Of a stretch of DNA of 50,126 nt, positions 33,764 through 41,363 are shown in pieces. A program made the position numbers and the translations under genes. The first letter of the stretch is position 1. Each line of letters opens with the position of its first letter. The notes under the pieces are model-generated. The model was not told where the DNA came from and did no database searches. It saw only the letters and a program-made list of their open reading frames with translations. This stretch comes from JBGZFC01 sp964631255 (GTDB taxonomy: Bacteria > Bacteroidota > Bacteroidia > Bacteroidales > Dysgonomonadaceae), in assembly GCA_964631255.1 (NCBI GenBank), contig CAZVWS010000009.1, positions 1 to 50,126 of the forward strand, written 5' to 3'.

Positions 33764-35431
33764 TTAGCTCAAACCTTCAATTTCTCCATCAATAATATCG
33801 ATACGTTTGGCTTGCGGATCGGCGGGAAGTCCCGGCATACGCATCATTTCGCCCGCGATAGCCACGATAAATTCCGAACCTTGATTAATAACCAAATCAT
33901 TGATTTTCAATCTAAAATCTTTGGCTACGCCGTATGCCTTCGGGTCAGCCGAAAACGAATACTGGGTCTTTGCAATACAAATCGGGAATTTTTCTAATGG
34001 AGTGTTTTCGATACCTTTCAGTTTTTTGAGTGCTTTTTCGCCCAATACCACATCGCGTGCGCCATAAATAGAAGTAGCGATTTTGGTGATTTTTGTTTCG
34101 ATATCGTCTTCGTCGTTGTATGTGAATTTCAACTCTTTCGACGGATTTTTCTCGATTGTGTCCACCACTATTTTTGCCAATTCGCTTGCACCTTTTCCTC
34201 CATCGGTAAAAGCATCGTTGATGGCAAACGGTACATTTCTTTTCTCGCAAAAATCTTTTATTATATCAATCTCTTCTTGCGTATCAAAATAGTAATGGTT
34301 GAATGCCACCACTACCGATTGACCAAAATTTGCCAAGTTGTCCAAATGTTTTTCCAAATTTTCCAAACCTTTGCGCAAACCTTGCGTATCGGGTTCTTTT
34401 ATTTGTTTTTCGGGAGTTCCGCCGTGCATCTTCAAACCTTGTGCAGTAACTACAATCACGGTTAATCTTGGGCGCAAACCGCTTTTGCGACATTTGATAT
34501 TGAAGAATTTTTCGGCACCCAAGTCGGCACCAAACCCGGCTTCTGTAATTACGTAATCGCCGTAAGACATAGCCATTTTGGTTGCCAAAACCGAGTTACA
34601 TCCATGCGCGATATTGGCGAAAGGACCGCCGTGTACAAATGCTGCGGTGTTTTCGGTTGTTTGCACCAAGTTGGGGTTGATGGCATCTTTCATCAGCACG
34701 GTAATAGCACCGGCAATGCCCAAATCTTTTACCGTGAACGATTTTCCATCCATGGTGTAGCCCAACAAGATGTTTTCTATACGACGACGCAAATCGTCTT
34801 CATCTTCCGATAAACAAAGAATAGCCATTAGTTCGGAAGCGGCTGTAATATCAAATCCGGCTTCTTGTGGAATGCCGTTTGCAGAGCCGTTCAAACCTGT
34901 TACAACGTAACGCAAACTGCGGTCGTTAACATCCAATACACGTTTCCATAATATCTCTTTAATTGCTTTCTCATTGCCGCGATTGCGGTAGATATAGTTG
35001 TCTAACAATGCCGAGATAGTGTTGTGTGCTGTGGTTACGGCGTGAAAATCTCCCGTGAAGTGCAAGTTGATATTTTCCATGGGCAATACCTGGGCATATC
35101 CACCTCCGGCAGCTCCACCTTTCATACCGAAAACCGGTCCCAACGATGGCTCGCGCAATGCAACAATTGCTTTCTTGCCTATCTCGTTCATTCCCAAAGC
35201 TAAACCAATGGATACGGTTGTTTTTCCAACACCCGCTTTGGTTGGTGTGATTGCTGTAACAAGAATGAGATTGCTTGCATCAATTTTTTCTTTGTGCAGC
35301 AGGCTGATAGGAGTTTTTGCCATGTATCGGCCATAATTTTGAACCTCTTCGCGCGGAATGCCAATGCTTTCGGCAATATCCTTTACTTTTTTAAGAGATG
35401 TTTCCCTTGCAATTTGAATGTCTGATTTCAT
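33764..35431 (-). CDS. fhs: Formate--tetrahydrofolate ligase
   Basis: A 555-residue cytosolic enzyme joining formate to tetrahydrofolate with ATP, giving 10-formyl-THF. The nucleotide site TPTKAGVGKTT is at residues 63-73, followed by ALREPSLGPVFGMKGGAAGGGYAQV and INLHFTGDFHAVTTAHN, all signatures of the family; length is typical. It stands alone and is convergent with the phosphoesterases. Together with GlyA it supplies one-carbon units for purine and fMet-tRNA synthesis, and in anaerobes can run in reverse to recover ATP. No promoter box was recognised. Confidence 0.95.
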   Translation of the reverse strand: MKSDIQIARETSLKKVKDIAESIGIPREEVQNYGRYMAKTPISLLHKEKIDASNLILVTAITPTKAGVGKTTVSIGLALGMNEIGKKAIVALREPSLGPVFGMKGGAAGGGYAQVLPMENINLHFTGDFHAVTTAHNTISALLDNYIYRNRGNEKAIKEILWKRVLDVNDRSLRYVVTGLNGSANGIPQEAGFDITAASELMAILCLSEDEDDLRRRIENILLGYTMDGKSFTVKDLGIAGAITVLMKDAINPNLVQTTENTAAFVHGGPFANIAHGCNSVLATKMAMSYGDYVITEAGFGADLGAEKFFNIKCRKSGLRPRLTVIVVTAQGLKMHGGTPEKQIKEPDTQGLRKGLENLEKHLDNLANFGQSVVVAFNHYYFDTQEEIDIIKDFCEKRNVPFAINDAFTDGGKGASELAKIVVDTIEKNPSKELKFTYNDEDDIETKITKIATSIYGARDVVLGEKALKKLKGIENTPLEKFPICIAKTQYSFSADPKAYGVAKDFRLKINDLVINQGSEFIVAIAGEMMRMPGLPADPQAKRIDIIDGEIEGLS

Positions 35432-35560
35432 TGATATAATTATTTTTTTAAATGATTTTTATTTTGTATTTGTATCTATGCTGTATGAATGATAAACAAA
35501 AAGTGCCATATTCTCGCGCCAAAAACGGAACGAGAGTAGTATGTGAAACAAATAATTCTG

Positions 35561-35842
35561 TCAATTGTTTTTTTTCTTAAAAAATTTTTGATAAACCCAC
35601 CACGCGCACAAAATACTACCCATGGTGCCACCGATGGTAAGCACGAACGCATCCCAGCCAATGGCGGCAAAATTGCTTACCACTTGTTCGTTAGACCCAA
35701 CCGTTATGCCCAGAAAAAATAGCAGCAGTACGATAATTAGACTCAACAGGGTGCCGATATGTTTCACGAAATTGGAATTTCGAAAAAAATATCCGGTAAT
35801 AATTCCGACACCTATCGAGACAAAGATGAGTAGCATGGGCAA
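35561..35842 (-). CDS. lysO: LysO-family lysine exporter, N-terminal half
   Basis: A 93-residue membrane protein with about three helices: MLLIFVSIGVGIITGYFF, TLLSLIIVLLLFFLGITVGS and the last DAFVLTIGGTMGSILCAWWVY. It matches the N-terminal (DUF340) third of LysO and ends in KKKNN. The partner half is at 30704-31306 on the opposite strand, 4.2 kb away. A -7 box (35851-35858) lies only 8 bases upstream of this ATG, so translation may start at the ATG at 35836 (MLLIF) or from a near-leaderless message. The two halves presumably assemble into one exporter. Confidence 0.75.
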   Translation of the reverse strand: MPMLLIFVSIGVGIITGYFFRNSNFVKHIGTLLSLIIVLLLFFLGITVGSNEQVVSNFAAIGWDAFVLTIGGTMGSILCAWWVYQKFFKKKNN

Positions 35843-35850
35843 TTTTTGTA

Positions 35851-35858
35851 CAAAAATA
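35851..35858 (-). promoter_or_regulatory. -7 promoter box of the LysO N-terminal half
   Basis: The minus strand reads TATTTTTG, perfect TAnnTTTG, ending 8 bases before the ATG at 35842. The transcription start would fall at or next to the start codon. Confidence 0.5.
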
Positions 35859-35879
35859 GCAGAATTAGGCTAATATAAA

Positions 35880-35919
35880 AAATCCGCTGGCACATTTTCA
35901 AGTTGCCGAGCGGATTTTT
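35880..35919 (-). terminator. Intrinsic terminator of the S9 peptidase gene
   Basis: AAATCCGCTGGCA (35880-35892) pairs with TGCCGAGCGGATTT (35904-35917, one bulge); T runs follow on both strands. It is 23 bases after the peptidase stop codon. Confidence 0.8.
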
Positions 35920-35942
35920 AGGTTATATTTGTTTTCGGATAT

Positions 35943-38219
35943 TTATTTTAAATATTTTGCCAAAAATCCGAGCATGGTTTCATAGAATTCCAACGAATTT
36001 TCTTCTCTGCCAAAACCGTGTCCTTCGTTATATTTTACCATGTATGGTACATCAAATCCACGTGCACGCAAAGCGGTAACTATTTGGTCGCTTTCGTTGA
36101 TGTTTACTCGTGGGTCGTTTGCACCTTGCACCACCAAAAGTGGTTTTGTAATTTTGTCTATTTGGAAAAATGGAGAAACCTCGCGAGCAATTTTTGCTTC
36201 TTCGGGGTTATCCAAATCGTACCAAATTTCTTTTACCATATCGCGCAAAGGTTTCCAATATTCTGGAAACGAGGAGAAGAAGGTTTCAATATTGGAAACA
36301 CCCACGTAATCCACTCCACATGCATACAAATCGGGAGTTTTTACTAATCCCATTAGTGTGGCATATCCGCCGTGGCTGGCTCCGTATATGGCAATTTTGC
36401 TTTCGTCCACCCAACCTTGAGAGATGGCATATCTTACGCCGTCTTCTACATCATCCATCGCTTTTCTACCAATTTGTTTGAAACCGGCACGTAAAAACTC
36501 TTTTCCGTATCCGCCCGAAATGCGGAAATTGACTTGTAATGTAGCGTAACCGCGACTGGCAAAGAGTTGTGTTTCCGGATTAAATCCCCACGAATCGCGA
36601 ATGCCTTGCGGCCCACCGTGCGGGTTCACTACCAATGGCACTTTTTTGCCTTGCAAAGCCTCTTTGGGCAAAGTGATGTAGCCGTGAATGGTAAGTCCGT
36701 CGCGACTTTTAAACTGGATGGGACGCATCTCAGCCATATCGGCTTCCTTCAGTTGTGGCATGAGGTCGTAGAGTAGGGTAAACTGTTTTTTTGCCGTATC
36801 GTACTGGTAATATGTTCCATACAGTTTGTCGCTTTGCACAACGAGCAGATAAGTTGTTTCGTTGTCGTCGTAGTCGGTAATGTAAAATTCTTTGCCGGGA
36901 AACTCTTTTTTCATTCTCTCGGTCAGCTCTTTGTAGGTTTGGCTTACGGGTACAATCACATATTTTTCTCCTTCGTAGGCAAAATAGTCTGTTTCCCAGT
37001 TACGTTTTCTCGAAACGCCCATTCCCGAAACATCGAAATTGGGGTTGGAGAATACTTTTTTTATCTCCTTGTTTTGTTTCAAATCGTAAAGAACAATTTC
37101 GGCTTTATCGCTCTCTAAATTGGAAATAACGTATGCTTGATCGGGGTTTTTGGATGCATAGTCAAACCGAAGAATACCAAACGAATCGTCCCATCTGTTG
37201 TGTTTGATTCTGCTAAACTCACCACTTGCCAAATCTTTGTACCAAAGTTCTGTTTCGGTGCCATTTACCAGTTTGGAATAGGCGCGCAAATTGCCGTCTT
37301 TGTCAAAATCGTAACCTTGAATGGGGTTGTTTACATCGTCATTTTCAAAAAGTTGAGTCAGTTCGCCCGTTTTCACGTTGAGTTTGTACGGTTCAAAAAT
37401 TTGCGGATTATTTTTGTTCATCGAAATAATGATGATATCCTTTTGCTCTTTTAACAGTGCCAAAATCATGGCTTTCACGTCGGCAAATGGAGTTAAATCC
37501 CTGGGGTTGGAGCCGTCGATGGCGGCAGAATAGATATGGTAGTTTTCGTCGCCACCGTTATCCATCATGTAGTAAAGGTGTTCGTCGTTTACCCAACCAT
37601 ATCCTTTGATGAGTTCCTCTTTTTCTTCGATGGCACGAATCACTTTTCCCGAGGCTATCTCTTTGACATACACGTGGTTTTTGTTTTGGTCATCTTTTTC
37701 GTAATACGACAGATATTTGCCGTTTGGCGAAAGTTGAAAACCCGATGCTTTGGGTCTGGCAAAGTAATCGGATACTTTGTACTTGTAATTGCCTTTGTCG
37801 AGAGCTGCAATGGCACGAAGCTCTTCGTCCGAGCTGACTAACGCCGGGTTACCGGACAATTTAGCTTCGAATCGGGTCAGATTTAATGGAAAATCTTGTC
37901 CCATTTGTTTAAAAGTACCCGCTATGGTGTTATCTGTGAGCGTGCCTTCAAAATTTGCTCCCAGTGCAGCCATCGTGAGCGTAATTTGGTTGCCCGAAAT
38001 CTCTGTTTTCTCTACCGGAACACCCGCGGCTCCTTGCATCGGGACATCTAAAGTGGTGCTGTATGCACCATCCGATTCCGTGATATGGAAAATAAGTTCT
38101 AAACTAATACCTTGCACCGAGATGGCACCTTTCCAGTCGCCGGAAAAATTTTGCGCATTCATACTTGAAATGGATAAAATTAACGTTGTTAATAACAAAC
38201 CGATTTTGTTTAGTTTCAT
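35943..38219 (-). CDS. Secreted S9-family prolyl oligopeptidase-type serine peptidase
   Basis: A 758-residue exported peptidase. Signal peptide MKLNKIGLLLTTLILSISSMNAQ; then a ~100-residue beta-rich N-terminal domain (FSGDWKGAISVQGISLELIF ... TIAGTFKQMGQDFPLNL), a beta-propeller (residues ~140-480) and an alpha/beta-hydrolase with catalytic Ser615 in GASHGGYA, Asp702 in GANDPRV and His734 in EGHGF. Such enzymes release di- or oligopeptides in the periplasm of asaccharolytic Bacteroidetes. Start at ATG 38219 because the 50-residue upstream extension lacks coding character and contains a -7 box. The N-terminal domain is an addition to the usual S9 plan and may bind substrate or membrane. Confidence 0.88.
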   Translation of the reverse strand: MKLNKIGLLLTTLILSISSMNAQNFSGDWKGAISVQGISLELIFHITESDGAYSTTLDVPMQGAAGVPVEKTEISGNQITLTMAALGANFEGTLTDNTIAGTFKQMGQDFPLNLTRFEAKLSGNPALVSSDEELRAIAALDKGNYKYKVSDYFARPKASGFQLSPNGKYLSYYEKDDQNKNHVYVKEIASGKVIRAIEEKEELIKGYGWVNDEHLYYMMDNGGDENYHIYSAAIDGSNPRDLTPFADVKAMILALLKEQKDIIIISMNKNNPQIFEPYKLNVKTGELTQLFENDDVNNPIQGYDFDKDGNLRAYSKLVNGTETELWYKDLASGEFSRIKHNRWDDSFGILRFDYASKNPDQAYVISNLESDKAEIVLYDLKQNKEIKKVFSNPNFDVSGMGVSRKRNWETDYFAYEGEKYVIVPVSQTYKELTERMKKEFPGKEFYITDYDDNETTYLLVVQSDKLYGTYYQYDTAKKQFTLLYDLMPQLKEADMAEMRPIQFKSRDGLTIHGYITLPKEALQGKKVPLVVNPHGGPQGIRDSWGFNPETQLFASRGYATLQVNFRISGGYGKEFLRAGFKQIGRKAMDDVEDGVRYAISQGWVDESKIAIYGASHGGYATLMGLVKTPDLYACGVDYVGVSNIETFFSSFPEYWKPLRDMVKEIWYDLDNPEEAKIAREVSPFFQIDKITKPLLVVQGANDPRVNINESDQIVTALRARGFDVPYMVKYNEGHGFGREENSLEFYETMLGFLAKYLK

Positions 38220-38245
38220 ATACTTTTGGGTTTTTAATTGACACA

Positions 38246-38253
38246 CAAAATTA
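38246..38253 (-). promoter_or_regulatory. -7 promoter box of the S9 peptidase gene
   Basis: The minus strand reads TAATTTTG, perfect TAnnTTTG, 26 bases before the ATG at 38219. Confidence 0.6.
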
Positions 38254-38450
38254 CGAAATACAGTTGGTAAAACATCCGCTTTTTTAGATAAAAAAAGCAA
38301 TCTTATGAAAATATGGCATTTCGGGATTTTTTTGACAAAAAAAACGGCATATTTTTCGTAATACACCAACTGTAATCAGCCAAATTGTCTAATTGTATCT
38401 ATTTTGTGCAAAAAAAGCAAATCAGAAAATTACAAGTCATAAATTGTGTT

Positions 38451-38458
38451 TATCTTTG
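38451..38458 (+). promoter_or_regulatory. -7 promoter box of the rRNA methyltransferase gene
   Basis: TATCTTTG, perfect TAnnTTTG, 24 bases before the ATG at 38483. Confidence 0.65.
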
Positions 38459-38482
38459 CAGCTGAATATAGAACTTGATAAG

Positions 38483-40042
38483 ATGAATTCATCGGAAAAT
38501 TTTCCACTCATTGCCAAAACAATGGCAGAATTAGAAGACGTGTTGGCTGAAGAACTAATTGCATTGGGTGCCAACGATGTAGAAATTGGAACACGCATGG
38601 TTTCCTTCACAGGCAACAAAGCACTTATGTACAAAGCTAACGTGCACTGCCGCACCGCCTTGCGTATTTTGAAGCCAATCTACAATTTCAAGGCGGAAAA
38701 TGCCGACGAAGTGTATAATGCCCTCAAGGAGTTGAATTGGGAAGATTATCTCACCTTAGACAAAACATTTTCTATTGATTCGGTGGTTTTCTCGCACATT
38801 TTTCATCACTCCAAGTTTGTGGCATACAAAGTGAAAGATGCCATTGCCGATTGGTTCACAGAACGATACGGAAAACGCCCTTCGGTAAGTGTTACCAACC
38901 CCGATTTGGTTTTTAATATCCATATTTCGCACAACAAATGCACCCTCTCGCTCGATAGCTCGGGCGAATCGTTGCACAAACGCGGCTACCGTATTGCACA
39001 AGGCGATGCGCCACTAAGCGAAGTGCTTGCCGCCGGCATGATTTTGAAATCGGGGTGGCGTGGCGAGACGTCATTTATCGACCCCATGTGCGGTTCGGGC
39101 ACATTGCTCATCGAGGCAGCAATGATTGCATTGGGAATACCTCCCGGCATACATCGCGAGAGTTTCGGCTTTGAAAAATGGAACGATTTCGATGCCGATT
39201 TATTCAGCGATATTTACAACGATGAAAGCACTTCACGCGAATTTGAATACAAAATTTACGGCTCCGATATATCGCCCAAAATGATTGCCATTGCCGAAAA
39301 AAATATAAAAAATGCCGGTCTGAAAAAATACATCGACCTCAGCGTAAAATCGTTGCAACAATACACCGAAGCACCCGAGCCAAACGGCATACTGATGACC
39401 AATCCGCCATACGGCGAAAGGCTGAAAGTGGAGGATTTGGAGGAACTTTACGATATGATTGGAGAGAGACTCAAGCACGTGTTTATGGGATATAATGCCT
39501 ACGTGTTGAGCTACCACAAAGAGAGTTTCGATAAAATAGGGTTGCGACCATCCAAACGTTATTTTTTATACAACGGCGCGTTGGAGTGCGAGATGCGTGA
39601 ATATGAAATATTTGCCGGAAAACGAGACGATCGCCCCAAATCGGAACGAAAAGCCCGGGATAATAACCATTACGAACGAAACTCCAAAGAGGGTTATCGT
39701 CGTTCCAAAAGAAACGAATCGGACAAGGAAGAGAGCCCGCGCAGGGAATATGACCGGTCCGAAAAAAGAGAAGATCGCCCGTTCAGACCACGCGAACACA
39801 GTAGAGACGATAATTTTAAACCGAGGGAATTTAAAAGGGATTTCGACCGCAAACCACGCGATTTTAACCGAGATGATGACCGCAAACCGAGAGAATTTAA
39901 ACGGGAAGACAATCGCAAACCTCGTGAATACAAAAAAAGAGATTTCGGCGCAAAAGAGGGTGGCAGAAGCGAGGGACGAAACTTTGGTACGGAAAAACGC
40001 TCCGGCGACAAAAAAATAGTAAGAAAACGAAACAGAGATTAG
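38483..40042 (+). CDS. rlmL: RlmL-like 23S rRNA (guanine-N2) methyltransferase with repetitive basic tail
   Basis: A 519-residue protein. Residues ~1-160 hold a THUMP RNA-binding domain; ~160-385 a Rossmann methyltransferase with SAM motif DPMCGSGTLLIEAAMIA and catalytic TNPPYGERL. This equals the N-terminal (m2G2445) half of E. coli RlmL; the C-terminal RlmK half is absent, as is usual outside Gammaproteobacteria. After residue ~385 comes a ~130-residue disordered tail rich in Arg, Lys, Asp and Glu, with four or five tandem ~11-residue units of the form xDxRKPREFKR (39770-39936), then GGRSEGRNFG. The tail probably adds RNA or ribosome contacts. Start at ATG 38483, not the earlier TTG/ATG frame, because of the -7 box. 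Its stop codon overlaps that of the next gene. Confidence 0.87.
   Translation: MNSSENFPLIAKTMAELEDVLAEELIALGANDVEIGTRMVSFTGNKALMYKANVHCRTALRILKPIYNFKAENADEVYNALKELNWEDYLTLDKTFSIDSVVFSHIFHHSKFVAYKVKDAIADWFTERYGKRPSVSVTNPDLVFNIHISHNKCTLSLDSSGESLHKRGYRIAQGDAPLSEVLAAGMILKSGWRGETSFIDPMCGSGTLLIEAAMIALGIPPGIHRESFGFEKWNDFDADLFSDIYNDESTSREFEYKIYGSDISPKMIAIAEKNIKNAGLKKYIDLSVKSLQQYTEAPEPNGILMTNPPYGERLKVEDLEELYDMIGERLKHVFMGYNAYVLSYHKESFDKIGLRPSKRYFLYNGALECEMREYEIFAGKRDDRPKSERKARDNNHYERNSKEGYRRSKRNESDKEESPRREYDRSEKREDRPFRPREHSRDDNFKPREFKRDFDRKPRDFNRDDDRKPREFKREDNRKPREYKKRDFGAKEGGRSEGRNFGTEKRSGDKKIVRKRNRD
39770..39936 (+). repeat. Tandem codon repeat encoding the KPREFKR tail
   Basis: The translated units DNFKPREFKRD, FDRKPRDFNRD, DDRKPREFKRE and DNRKPREYKKR succeed each other, preceded by a weaker DRPFRPREHSR. 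The DNA period is 33 bases with drift at third positions, so it is an old protein-level repeat rather than a fresh DNA expansion. Confidence 0.7.
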
Positions 40043-40773
40043 TCCTTGCTTTTCTTCGATAATAACGCTGTTATCTCTTTTTCGCTCAATATCTTGGTAT
40101 TGGTGAAAACAAATCGGGTATCGAGAAAATTGCCGTATTGGTTGCACTCTTCAATGGCTGCGTTGAAATAGGAGCGAACCTCTTTATCCATAGGCATCAG
40201 CAGAAGCATCGTAAAATAGTTGTCGAAAACCTCCAATTTTTCAATTTCCACCTCTACTTGGTGCATTTGAAAACGGAACTCACGCTCTACCATTTCTTTT
40301 TGCAGGTCGGTAAACGGTTCACGGTTCGCGGTAGTGAAAAGCACGAAAAAACGCAATTTCTTGTCTTGTCCGCCCAATCCGGAGGATATGTAAATTTGCT
40401 GTTGTCCCAAAAACTCAAAATTCAAAATAATGCGACTGCTAACCAACGCCATTGCCGACCAGTTTTTCAACTCAGGCTCTTGCGGACTGCTGTGGTAAGT
40501 TTCTATGGAGCGATACGCTTTCACGTCGGGAATGGAAGCCAACAAAGATAAGCTGCGCTTTTTGCGCTCATAGGGTTCGTCGGGCGAGAACAAAATATTC
40601 ACTTCCGAATCGCGCACAAAGGGTGCATCCTCCCTTCGCAGTTTATCGAAATACCGAAAATATTCCATCTGTTCCTCCAGGGGAATCAACTCTTCCAAAA
40701 GATGAAGAGACTCAATTCCTTGCTCGGAAATGGTCTCTCGCAATTTTCTCAATAGGTCATCCTGTTCGCTCAT
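40039..40773 (-). CDS. Unrecognised conserved-looking cytosolic protein
   Basis: A 244-residue protein that I do not recognise, without signal peptide or membrane helix. Residues 1-55 are helical and charged (SEQDDLLRKLRETISEQGIESLHLLEELI); the middle (~100-160) is beta-rich (LGQQQIYISSGLGGQDKKLRFFVLFTTA) and the C-terminal third mixes helix and strand. Start at ATG 40773 (MSEQDD), because the ATG at 40782 lies within the -7 box. Its TAA stop overlaps the TAG of the convergent rlmL-like gene (TTAG). Codon use resembles the neighbours, so it looks native. Confidence 0.65.
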   Translation of the reverse strand: MSEQDDLLRKLRETISEQGIESLHLLEELIPLEEQMEYFRYFDKLRREDAPFVRDSEVNILFSPDEPYERKKRSLSLLASIPDVKAYRSIETYHSSPQEPELKNWSAMALVSSRIILNFEFLGQQQIYISSGLGGQDKKLRFFVLFTTANREPFTDLQKEMVEREFRFQMHQVEVEIEKLEVFDNYFTMLLLMPMDKEVRSYFNAAIEECNQYGNFLDTRFVFTNTKILSEKEITALLSKKSKD

Positions 40774-40779
40774 ATATCG

Positions 40780-40787
40780 CAAAGATA
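40780..40787 (-). promoter_or_regulatory. -7 promoter box of the 244-residue protein gene
   Basis: The minus strand reads TATCTTTG, perfect TAnnTTTG, ending 6 bases before the ATG at 40773, which would make the message leaderless or nearly so. Confidence 0.5.
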
Positions 40788-40884
40788 TGTATTTTTTTCC
40801 CTATGGTACAAGTTTTATCCAATTTTAAGGACACATTTTTTCCTTAAATTTTATCAATTCCGATTATAATTGCCCGAAAATGTA

Positions 40885-40892
40885 TAAATTCG
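40885..40892 (+). promoter_or_regulatory. Possible -7 box of the dut operon
   Basis: TAAATTCG, one mismatch from TAnnTTTG, 32 bases before the dut ATG. Confidence 0.35.
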
Positions 40893-40924
40893 CACAATCA
40901 TAACAAGACAGACCATATTTAATT

Positions 40925-41359
40925 ATGAAAATCAAGATAGTAAACACATCCAACCACCCGCTACCCGAATATGCAACACCATACTCTGCCGGCATGGATT
41001 TGCGTGCCAATATAGCAGAACCAATAGCTTTGAAACCGCTACAACGAGCACTAATTCCCACCGGCATTTACATCCAATTGCCCGAGGGATATGAAGCCCA
41101 AATCCGTCCCAGAAGCGGTTTGGCTATAAAACACGGTATTTCTATTGTGAATTCGCCCGGCACCATAGATGCCGATTACAGAGGCGAAATCAGGGTGATT
41201 TTGGTCAATTTGTCTGCCGACGAATTTGTGATAAACGATGGCGAAAGAATTTGCCAAATGGTTATTGCAAAACACGAACACATTTCGTGGACATTGGTTG
41301 ATGAGTTGGACGAAAGCCAGCGTGGCATGGGTGGATTTGGACACACCGGAAAATCATAA
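40925..41359 (+). CDS. dut: dUTP diphosphatase
   Basis: A 144-residue trimeric dUTPase, hydrolysing dUTP to dUMP and pyrophosphate to keep uracil out of DNA. All five family motifs are present: AGMDLRA (residues 22-28), PRSGLA, GTIDADYRGEI, RICQMVI and the C-terminal RGMGGFGHTG arm. Length is normal. It is the first gene of a co-directional string: TPR protein (4 bases on), DUF4292 lipoprotein and EnvC-like activator. This order recurs in Bacteroidales as far as I know, though why dut is with envelope genes is unclear. Confidence 0.95.
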   Translation: MKIKIVNTSNHPLPEYATPYSAGMDLRANIAEPIALKPLQRALIPTGIYIQLPEGYEAQIRPRSGLAIKHGISIVNSPGTIDADYRGEIRVILVNLSADEFVINDGERICQMVIAKHEHISWTLVDELDESQRGMGGFGHTGKS

Positions 41360-41363
41360 TCAG

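Noticed and set aside
39566..40147. 193-codon antisense frame over the RlmL-like tail
   Set aside because: Phe/Val-rich shadow of the Arg/Lys/Asp/Glu repeat; no start context or motif.
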